DNA of 64,000 nucleotides, from positions 10,702,396 through 10,766,395 of the forward strand of contig NC_066848.1 of NCBI RefSeq assembly GCF_001640805.2, read 5' to 3'. Each line of letters begins with the position of its first letter. Positions within the stretch are counted from its first letter, which is position 1. Shown piece by piece: positions 58,001 through 64,000 of this stretch. A program made the translations under genes and the position numbers. Under the pieces are notes generated by a model, which made no database searches, was not told the DNA's origin, and saw nothing but the letters and a program-made list of their open reading frames with translations. This DNA comes from Lates calcarifer (taxonomy: Eukaryota; Chordata; Actinopteri; Centropomidae).

Positions 58001-61000
58001 CTGGATTTTTGTCATCTTGCGTTGCCCATATACATAGACTGTTGAGCTGCTTGTGAAAGATTAAATTACTCTGTGAATAAATGTACGCGATGAAAGACAA
58101 AAAGCAGGGTTCTCGTTTAGAAGTATTGTTTTTTTTCTACATTTCACGTAATTGCAAACCTGTCTGATAGAAACCTGCCGCGACCGGGAAATCCGCACTT
58201 TCCGTAATGTGTGTGTGCGCTTTTAAAAGTGCTTTTATTGCTTCTTCTCTGAGGTTCACTGAACTCAGCCTAAGCACCTGCCATATGGGGGGATGGTTGA
58301 AAAATACAGGCAAGGCAGCCCAAACCATCAATAACAGCATATATTTACTCAAGTCTTTTCAAGTGACAGTGTGTCTTTTGCTGTGTGTGTGCATTTAGAC
58401 TTACAGCTAAGTGCTCTCAGTTAAACTACATTCCTACAGCTTATTCTTATATTTGCTTACATTTCTATGCGTGTCAGTTTGCTGAGGTGAAAATGACATT
58501 TCCCACCAGCTGGCAGGTGTGAAAACGGTAATTTGCAAATGTAAGGATTTTTTATTTGTTGAGTTAACACAGATCTTTCTACTCTTGCCAAGCTGACCTC
58601 TCTCTATAATGGTCAATTTATTTTCATTTACCATTAATGTAGTTGATGTTGCCCCATAAACACGACACATCAGATTTAAACATTTTCAGTGACACAGCCT
58701 AATGAAGTACTGCATAACATTGGTATAATTAACTCGTTTATAAGTACAATGTCAGTGTAATTAATGTCAAATTAAAGTAAATAATACTAAGGCAAAAGTC
58801 TATATTTTGAATCCTTTGGTTCTGAATGTTGTAGACACCATTTTGTTTTTTGTAGCATGGTGTTCTCTCTGATTTATCAACATGGGCTTTTGTTCAAGCC
58901 ACAGCTTTGGTGCAAAGACTGAGCACATTACATGGCTTGTTTCATCCCTGAGCTTGAGCCAGCGTGGTGCTCAGAGCCAGACACTAACAGCATCCTCCTA
59001 TCTGGACCCGCCCTAACTCTATGCTAAATAGCTTCACTGTACAGCTGATGAATTAAATAAATCATCCTTCACATGAATCACGGGGATTGCACTTTAAAGT
59101 TACAAAAAAGCCCTGGAAATGTTTTCTCTGTTATTGCCTCCACTGGGAAAGTCATGCATTTAGTCTGTCAGCAGGATATCTCTTGTACCTCTAGATTCCA
59201 GTTAAATTTGGTGGACAGATAGGCGTACAACCAGAGAACAATTTGATTCAGTCATGTTAATCATCACAATTTGCGATTGCCAACATTACAAAATTATTAT
59301 GTTTTTATTACCATAATTATGCATGAAACTGCCTGAGAAAGGGATCTGATACCAAATCCTAGGGGCATCCTTACTTAAATAAATAAATTACAGCAAAATC
59401 ATGAGTGTTGATGGAGGTTGGGGTCTCCACTCTGGTTTGTTTTGTTGAGAGATAAAATGCCATTATCCAGCAGGGGTGAAATTTTGTGTATTGTAATATT
59501 TCAAATTCTCTCTGAATGAAGCAGATCCAACATAATGGAATGAGAAAAAGCCTTTAACACTGATGAAAAGGGCCTTCTTGTGTACTTTCCCGTCTACCTC
59601 CAACACCCCTTTTAATCTATAGAGGCCTTTAATTGATACTGGACTAATTGGGATGGATGACTGCAAAATTAATAACATAATTACTACATATTTCACTAAA
59701 TCCAGCCATCTACAATCTTTTTGCTGTCATTTCCATATTAGCATCCTATAATTTTGCCTCATCATTTATCATATCATTAATTTAATCTAATTAAATCTAA
59801 TCTTATAATCTGCTTCTTAATTATTAATTGTGTGCAAATATAATACCTCACAACACACCATTTCTGTAGGAAAATGTACACTGGAGGTTCGGACCAGCTG
59901 TGAAAGTGTGATGGGACACTCCTTTCCTCTTTATAGGCTATCCAGACAGCTGTCAGCCATATTGTATTCCCGTTACCACAACAAACAGCGTACGTGTGGC
60001 ACACCTCATATAGGACAGTTTTTGTGCCAGCTTTGTCACTTGGGTCTCCTGCAAAGAGCTGGCATGGCCTCACAAATGCAGGCTGACTTTTTGTTTAAGT
60101 TTAAAATGTTATGATTATTGCACATATGTTCTTTACATTTACCACAAGGCCTTATGCAGCTCACCTTATCTGGCACAAGGGATCCCTATATTCCACTGGC
60201 TTTATTAGGATCAGATTTTAAAGTGAAACATTGCTTTGCATGTGCTCCTCTCCAGCTGAGGCATTTGTCATAAAGCAGTTGTCAAAGAAATGCTGCTAAC
60301 CCAGAGGAACCCGACTGAATCAGCTGCAACCCTGGAAATGGATATTTTGGCTCGTAACGGTACTTTAGCAACGTCTTGACCGCTGAAATCATGACTGATC
60401 CTGATGAAACGCAGGTTGAACAAGACCTTGTCATGAATGGAGCTACAGCCAGGCGGTGTTCCCTCTGATGTTCTTGGCCCTGACTGTGGTTATAGATTCT
60501 GTTGGCAATGCAATCAAGTTCCTCATGTTCATGTTCATTTTTAGCTAATCCCTGTGATTTAAGATATTTTATCAAATCAGGGCTCAATGATTAGAACAAA
60601 GATACAAGTGATTTAACAGGGTATAAAAGGATTACAAGATGTCTTCTGTCTTCATTTCACATTTCACAATTTTGTTTATTATTTGTTGCAGTTTTTGGGG
60701 CAGGGAACTTATCATAGATCCATCTTCATCAGCAGCATTTCAGCAAATCATTTAGACTTCAGATGATGTTTTAATCATTTACACTCAAAGTTTGAGCCAT
60801 AGCCACTGTCTCTTGTTATGTAATGTGCTTTATGATGTATTTGTTAAACATCATGCACGCTTCATTTGATTCTTTGGTGTACCTACATAGTCCTGGTGAT
60901 TTTCAGCCTCTTTGTGTTTCCACAGGTTGGTGGTTTGTCAGCACTGCAGAGGAGCAGGGTTGGGTCCCTGCTACATATCTCAACTCCCACAGCGGCACAC

Positions 61001-64000
61001 GGGATGACTTGGAGCTGGGCGCCTCAAAAGCTGGGGAAGGTAAGTCGCTGCTGCTAAGTCTCTTCTGCCTCTGCCTCTGCCCACCCACACACAAATGCGC
61101 ACAAATACAACCTCACACACTCTGTCAAATACCCACACACAGATACCACCTCTGCCCTCAATCCTCTGTCTTTGATCTGTGACAAAACGGAGCAAACTCT
61201 CCCCCTTTCTCACCGCTGCCGGCCTACACTAACGTCTGATGCCAGGCTGGTGTGAACGCCTCTCTCTGTCTGCTTGCCATCATAAGCATGCTTGAACAGA
61301 GTGGAGATTCAGGACTGGTTAAACAGCAAGGAGGAATGCCAGGAGGGACCAGACCACAACCACTGAAGTGATGTGCCGTACAGTAATGCACTGTACAGTA
61401 GAGATCCAGAGCAATATTAAGTGATATGACCTCCATGGGGTGAGCTCATGAAAGAGGCATGTGTTTCCATCAGCGGCAAGGAATAAAACATGAAAATATT
61501 TTAAGAGTTGTGCTCTTAATACTACAGTTATCATTAATTACAGCAGGCTCTGACATGAGTTATGCTATTTCACGCAATGTCTGCTTATCATTGCAGACTG
61601 CTGAAAAGTTACAGTACAGTAGACGAGTGTTGACATTAAGTTTCACCAGTTTACACGAGTCAGAGAGGGATCCAAAACCCTGATGGGAAACACACCTATG
61701 TAGACTTTGGTTTGCCAGGTTATACAACTGACATGTGAAGCCAAAGACTGCATCCAATCATGCAATCATCTTGATAGCCCTGTCAGATACAACTATCAAG
61801 TCATCTAAGAGCAGCTCAGGTTGTCTAATTCTTCAATAGTAGTGGAGAAAACATTTTAATCTCAGGGCAATAGAGCTCAATTAGTGTCACATACTCAGAT
61901 TTTGATAGTTTTGACAGGTAGTGTAGCCACCGCAGCCTGTTTGTTAAGATTTATGCACCATTATGTTAGAGAAAACCCAAGAAACTGGAGGCACGGAAAT
62001 AATTAAGTTGCATATTACACTTCCAAACAAACATCACGATTTTCCAGCACTCTGGCCAAAACATCTTTTGCTGTACAATTGGTGTGCTCTATAACAATGG
62101 GACCCAAGATCCCCTTGGTGTTGTATATCTTATGACTCAAAGATGGAGGGAGAGAAAGAATGCAGAGTGTTTCACAATATGTGTGATATGTTAAAATGCC
62201 CTTTCCACCCAGTTTGGACTTACAGGATACATATTTATCGACAGAAGATTTCAACATTCTCAGAGGCATTTCACAAACGTACGACCACACGCAGACACAA
62301 ATGCACACACATACACAAATGCAGACGTCTACACCCAACGCTCCTATCTACTCAGTCAGAGATATTTGGGATATGCTGCCAGGGGGTTTTGGGAAGGACA
62401 ATCTGTCAGTGTAATTAGTGTTTATGTGTCTAGTCAGTCATAGGAATGGCATGAAACTCATAAAGCATCTCTTTGTCAGTCTGGTGGTCTTCAGCAGTCT
62501 GTGCCACCACATTGTCACAGAAAAAAAGCACATTTGGGAAAACTGGATTTAGGAATCATGATAGTTTTATTTAAAAAGCCAAAAAAATAGACATGTTGAA
62601 AGCTCAGACAGCTGACATGAATGTGACTCTACCCACTTATGGAAGCCAGCCACAGATCCTCCTCTTCCTTATTTTGGTCATATTTTATATAAAAATAAAT
62701 ATAGTACTTGAAAGAATAGTTTCCTGGTAGAGAGTTAGATAAGATACACCTCTTGTATCTGAAGCTAAATTTCATGTTACAGCCAATGGCAACAGTCAGT
62801 TATAGACCCTCTGAGGTGCACAACTCCAACAGGCGGCACCCTCAGCTGCTCTGTTAATTGGATGGCATCCCTGCAGCAGCAATGTGTGTCCCAGATGCTC
62901 TAACTCGACAGGATGGGAAAACCATGCTAACAACATCCTAATTACAAGCCACAGAGAAGATGTCTTGGTTTAACACTTCCTCTGTAACCTCCATCCATCC
63001 ACTCTAACTGTCCACCATGTTTTGCTTTGTGGTCTTGTTTTTACGTCCGCCATGTAGCTAATAATGGGGCTCTTTTGGTCGGACCCATGTCATTTGTGTG
63101 CTGTGCGTATGTGTAACATTTGTGCTTGCTCTTCATGTCTCCCATATTTGTTTGTTTGTCATCGTCTGGTCGCCATGTGTGTCTGTCAGTTACTAAGCGG
63201 CATAAGGCTCATCTGAAGAGGCTGGACCGGAGATGGACGTTGGGGGGTGTCATCAGCAGGCAGCAGAGCCGAGGTGAACTGAGACAGATGCCTGCACCAC
63301 CTCCCCCCCCCCTTTGTTATTGCTCTCCTCACCCTTTCTTATTTATTGTCTGTTATCACATGGCCTGACTCGTCCCTCTCCACATGCACATATTTGTTCA
63401 GTCTTGCATCCCATGTTGTCCTTCAGTAAATGCATTCATCATGAGCCACATTCCACCAAACTAACCACTAACTGACGTTAATATGAAATGAGCTTGGAAA
63501 GCAAAGGTGAAATCAGCAACTTTATATACACCAATTATTGATGCTAAGCTCAAATTATGTTACAAAATTGCTCTATGTAAGCGTTTTCATTATAATTAAA
63601 CACTGTGCGCCAAAACCAATCTTCTCAGAATCACACTACCCACTCATCTGAAAGTAGTTGCGTAATAGACTTTGGAATGCCTTGTGCTGCATTTTAGAGC
63701 CATATTTTGCTTTTTTATGAGCAAATGAAGCGTGTATGTAGTTTTCTAATGAGTGTGTGCTCTACCCGAAGTGTGGTAGAAACAGACATTTATCCTGCTT
63801 TGGTGCAGATAGCAACCAATATTGACAGATAAACAAAGAGTCTCATTAATCTCTCACTTGGTTAGCAAGAAAATCACATTCTCTATCACAAACTTGCACA
63901 TGTTCTCCTTACCAAGGCCAAAGTTGTTTTTTTTTTCACAGGAGATGCATTTGGATTGCTGACAAAGGAGTGAGGATAGGCTATTGAGTTCAGCCCAAAC
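18966..64000 (+). CDS. sh3pxd2a: sh3pxd2a (TKS5/FISH) podosome scaffold, 5' part
   Basis: Adaptor of podosomes and invadopodia, a Src substrate that binds phosphoinositides through PX and partners through five SH3 domains (family knowledge). Join: 18966-19037, 26753-26833, 32070-32145, 32899-32975, 33887-33978, 41657-41688, 50212-50340, 60926-61039, 63190-63273. All introns are GT-AG and phases agree, giving 252 codons and one base. PX domain is about residues 5-125, with R42 and R93, the residues known for lipid binding in human. First SH3 is about 156-205 ([20 protein letters not shown]). The basic segment [18 protein letters not shown] is typical of TKS5 and absent from TKS4. The human VWLSSW-type insert before SH3-1 is not in this join. 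The remaining SH3 domains lie beyond the right edge. Teleosts usually have aa and ab copies, and I cannot tell which this is. Confidence 0.95.
19170..19900 (+). repeat. dispersed fish repeat (TGTTAGCATnCTAATGCTAGC type), interrupted
   Basis: The 5' part (AAAATATCTCAACAACTGTT) and the 3' part (GCATGTTAGCATTCTGATGC, then CAGCCTCACAGAGCTACTAG) belong to a common teleost repeat also seen at 24440-24920 and 54225-54480. The segment between, about 19400-19680, looks unrelated and may be a nested insertion. Confidence 0.5.
20305..21366 (-). CDS. B3GNT3-like beta-1,3-N-acetylglucosaminyltransferase, catalytic ORF, N-terminus unresolved
   Basis: GT31-family Golgi enzyme expected to add beta-1,3-GlcNAc to galactose-ended glycans (family knowledge). 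The ORF covers the stem and the full catalytic domain: [40 protein letters not shown], the LNGDDDVFA metal-binding motif, [22 protein letters not shown] [10 protein letters not shown], and [16 protein letters not shown], ending at a TAA. This matches human B3GNT3 block by block. The frame opens after a stop at 21381-21379. The first codon used here, TTG at 21366, is not a likely start. The first in-frame ATG is at 21339 and would give a protein without the membrane anchor the family needs. A good anchor lies just upstream in another frame (see the next feature). The ORF lies wholly inside sh3pxd2a intron 1, antisense to it. It may be a functional gene with an assembly error, or a recent pseudogene. 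Confidence 0.85.
   Translation of the reverse strand: MTAKPPTSKMNVERDSSQRTPPTRNISNACQKNLSAVKISGFRSLSAEIQDFLYYRHCRHFPTLLDLPDKCGGADESKEIFLLLVIKSSPVNYDRREVLRKTWAKERLHNGVWIRRIFISGTMGDGYEKERLNKLLELEQKEHNDILQWDFKESFFNLTLKQILFLDWMETNCHYVRFLLNGDDDVFANTDNMVEYLQGLKDNNGSTHLFTGHLISYASPVRWSGSKYFIPVQVHKPNSYPPYCGGGGFLMSLYTALVIQKMSQVTTIVPIDDVYMGMCLAKAKLAPAAHMGIKTLGWYIPSKTLDKYDPCYFKELLLIHRFLPAHMYVMWHRIHDPSLKCGTSKKTAMSFGW
21320..21458 (-). pseudogene. out-of-frame signal-anchor segment of the B3GNT3-like gene
   Basis: After a splice-acceptor-like sequence (TTTATTTTTCACAG, ending at 21459), the frame reads [11 protein letters not shown], then the hydrophobic [15 protein letters not shown], then [10 protein letters not shown], and meets TAG at 21322-21320. 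The catalytic frame starts one base later. A type II Golgi anchor followed by the stem is what the family needs here, so the two frames probably belong to one gene split by a single-base shift between about 21378 and 21323. I could not fix the upstream start exon. Confidence 0.5.
23935..24100 (+). repeat. dispersed fish repeat fragment
   Basis: GAGGCAAATGGCTGCACACC, GAGGTTTCTGCCAGTTAAAA, GGGAGTTTTTCTTC and CCAAGTGCTTGCTCACTGTG form a block I recognise as common in percomorph introns. It is preceded by a pyrimidine-rich tract (about 23855-23930). Confidence 0.55.
24440..24920 (-). repeat. dispersed fish repeat (TTAGCATTTAGCATG type)
   Basis: GGAAAAGTCAGGGGATCCTG and a second similar block at about 24647, then GTTGGCATTCTAATGTTAGC and CAGCCTCACAGAGCTGCTTG. 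Same family as at 19170-19900. Orientation is not firmly set. Confidence 0.5.
26753..26833 (+). CDS. sh3pxd2a: sh3pxd2a coding exon 2
   Basis: 27 codons, phase 0. [20 protein letters not shown] includes R42 of the PX lipid-binding pocket. Acceptor CTCACTAG, donor CAG|GTACAG. Confidence 0.95.
26834..32069 (+). other. sh3pxd2a intron 2
   Basis: 5.2 kb. I see no conserved protein, RNA gene or clear repeat element. Short open frames (for example 28659-29021) show no family resemblance. Confidence 0.65.
32070..32145 (+). CDS. sh3pxd2a: sh3pxd2a coding exon 3
   Basis: 76 bp encoding [20 protein letters not shown] and IPFLP, ending in phase 1 at CCAG|GTGATA. The last 52 bp are copied at 34468-34519. 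Confidence 0.95.
32094..32306 (+). repeat. source copy of a local duplication (exon 3 end + intron 3 start)
   Basis: 213 bp. It matches 34468-34681 with four substitutions and one single-base indel, all in the intron part. See the finding. Confidence 0.95.
32899..32975 (+). CDS. sh3pxd2a: sh3pxd2a coding exon 4
   Basis: 77 bp encoding [20 protein letters not shown], with R93 of the PX domain. Acceptor TTTCCACAG, donor AAA|GTAAGA. Confidence 0.95.
32976..33886 (+). other. sh3pxd2a introns 3 and 4
   Basis: Intron 3 is 32146-32898 and intron 4 is 32976-33886. Intron 3 begins with the duplicated block. Intron 4 has an A-rich tract at about 33791-33819. Nothing else seen. Confidence 0.65.
33887..33978 (+). 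CDS. sh3pxd2a: sh3pxd2a coding exon 5
   Basis: 92 bp encoding the C-terminal PX helices ([20 protein letters not shown]) and EDLNPPTE. Acceptor CTCCCACAG, donor GA|GTGAGT. Confidence 0.94.
34468..34681 (+). pseudogene. duplicated partial exon 3 (PX) pseudo-exon in sh3pxd2a intron 5
   Basis: 34468-34519 repeats the last 52 bp of exon 3 without a change, including the donor (CCAG|GTGATA). 34520-34681 repeats the start of intron 3. The 5' part of the exon and its acceptor are missing. A cryptic acceptor (ACACTCATCAG, ending at 34453) precedes it. If used after exon 5, the frame hits TGA within the first 20 or so bases, so inclusion would truncate the protein. Confidence 0.92.
36475..36630 (+). 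repeat. dispersed repeat fragment (CCCCATGGGGAAATTTG type)
   Basis: AGTAATCCCCATGGGGAAAT, then CATTTGATCCTTCCTAATAA and CAGTGTGCATCCACAGCACA. I recognise this pattern as a common teleost repeat. A related piece lies at 46850-46960. Confidence 0.55.
39279..39308 (+). repeat. 15-bp tandem duplication
   Basis: GCACAGAGCCAGAGT occurs twice in a row. Confidence 0.95.
41657..41688 (+). CDS. sh3pxd2a: sh3pxd2a micro-exon 6
   Basis: Only 32 bp ([10 protein letters not shown]) between TTTTCCAG and G|GTAAGG. It joins exon 5 (phase 2) and exon 7 (phase 1) in frame and matches the human DYGSSKRKS segment. Confidence 0.88.
42026..42270 (+). repeat. MITE-like fish repeat, copy 4
   Basis: Starts AGAGCTGCAAGGACT. 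Contains CCAGCTTCCCAAATGCGAAG, ATTTTCTGCTTTTATTTGTC and GCAGATTAATCCATAATGAA. Same order of blocks as the copy at 17122. Confidence 0.65.
42974..43014 (+). repeat. (GT)n microsatellite
   Basis: About 20 uninterrupted GT units, the longest dinucleotide repeat in the window. A shorter one lies at about 42623-42642. Confidence 0.95.
45450..45660 (+). repeat. possible dispersed repeat
   Basis: The stretch ACCCTGCGGAGTTTCTTACC through GGATGTAAACAAAGTCGATT resembles a teleost repeat that I only partly recall. Weakly supported. Confidence 0.3.
46850..46960 (+). repeat. dispersed repeat fragment (CCCATGGGGGGAAATTTGG type)
   Basis: GAATTTTATTATCCCATGGG and GGGAAATTTGGTTGCAGCCA. Related to the fragment at 36475-36630. 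Confidence 0.5.
50127..50211 (+). other. candidate alternative N-terminus upstream of sh3pxd2a exon 7
   Basis: An ATG at 50127, with an in-frame stop just upstream (TGA at 50103), opens 29 codons ([18 protein letters not shown]...) that run through the exon 7 acceptor into the SH3-1 frame. Mammals have PX-less TKS5-short forms made from internal promoters. This could be a fish equivalent or chance. There is no promoter evidence. Confidence 0.2.
50212..50340 (+). CDS. sh3pxd2a: sh3pxd2a coding exon 7
   Basis: 129 bp with the first half of SH3-1 ([20 protein letters not shown] and [13 protein letters not shown]). Acceptor AACCCCAG, donor G|GTGAGT. Confidence 0.95.
50341..60925 (+). other. sh3pxd2a intron 7
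   Basis: 10.6 kb, the largest intron here. It has a dispersed repeat at 54225-54480 and a GT-rich stretch at about 50895-50912. No gene seen. Confidence 0.65.
54225..54480 (+). repeat. dispersed fish repeat, third copy
   Basis: TTGGATTACCATCAGATTTG, GTACAGGCATTGATGCTTCC and TCTTGCAGAGCTACTAGCAT. Same family as the repeats at 19170 and 24440. Confidence 0.5.
60926..61039 (+). CDS. sh3pxd2a: sh3pxd2a coding exon 8
   Basis: 114 bp with the second half of SH3-1 ([18 protein letters not shown]) and the linker [19 protein letters not shown]. Acceptor TTTCCACAG, donor G|GTAAGT. Confidence 0.95.
61040..63189 (+). other. sh3pxd2a intron 8
   Basis: 2.1 kb. A CA-rich stretch lies at about 62280-62340. 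Nothing else recognised. Confidence 0.65.
63190..63273 (+). CDS. sh3pxd2a: sh3pxd2a coding exon 9
   Basis: 84 bp encoding [20 protein letters not shown] and VISRQQSR. Acceptor GTCTGTCAG. The donor G|GTGAAC lies in phase 1, as expected before the next family exon (EEKYVTV in human). Confidence 0.92.
63274..64000 (+). other. start of sh3pxd2a intron 9
   Basis: Opens at the exon 9 donor. A poly-C run lies at 63301-63311. No further exon is visible before the window ends. Confidence 0.65.

Noticed and set aside
63190..63273. Assignment of the scaffold to sh3pxd2b (TKS4)
   Set aside because: The RRWTLGG basic segment after SH3-1 is present in TKS5 and absent in TKS4.
26753..64000. tRNA, rRNA, snoRNA or CRISPR features
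   Set aside because: No cloverleaf-like or spaced direct-repeat pattern was noticed by eye. A structure-based scan could not be run.

Overview
This is a eukaryotic window: genes are split by GT-AG introns, coding density is low, and dinucleotide repeats and dispersed repeats are common. The proteins and the repeat families point to a teleost fish, probably a percomorph (inferred from family knowledge, not searched). The window holds two large vertebrate genes arranged head to head. A third, small glycosyltransferase gene is nested inside an intron of one of them.

Minus strand, 1-15833: the 5' part of slk (STE20-like kinase). I resolved 15 coding exons from splice sites and reading-frame continuity. 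They run from the start Met at 15833 to an exon cut by the left window edge, about 988 codons against about 1235 in human SLK. They encode the complete kinase domain (residues about 34-292, with K63, D155 and D173), a 408-codon acidic disordered exon, and the start of the C-terminal coiled coil. A further 72-bp in-frame candidate cassette exon is predicted at 1656-1727.

15834-18965: the shared 5' interval. It contains a roughly 1.2 kb repeat with imperfect inverted ends, which itself carries another repeat.

Plus strand, 18966-64000: the 5' part of sh3pxd2a (TKS5/FISH, a podosome and invadopodium scaffold). Nine coding exons join in frame. They encode the PX domain (R42 and R93 present), the first SH3 domain and the basic linker that distinguishes TKS5 from TKS4. 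The rest of the gene lies beyond the right edge.

Intron 1 of sh3pxd2a contains, on the minus strand, an intact catalytic ORF of a B3GNT3-like beta-1,3-N-acetylglucosaminyltransferase (20305-21366). A plausible membrane-anchor segment directly upstream lies in another frame, so the gene is frameshifted, mis-assembled, or uses an unrecognised 5' exon.

The most unusual structure is a recent local duplication. The last 52 bp of sh3pxd2a exon 3, with its splice donor and about 160 bp of intron 3, is copied into intron 5 (34468-34681), with the exonic part identical. Other items worth checking are the 72-bp slk cassette, a possible PX-less alternative start before sh3pxd2a exon 7, and the absence of stn1 between slk and sh3pxd2a. 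I saw no tRNA, rRNA or CRISPR array, and no clear sign of a wholly new system. The remaining sequence is intron with scattered repeats.
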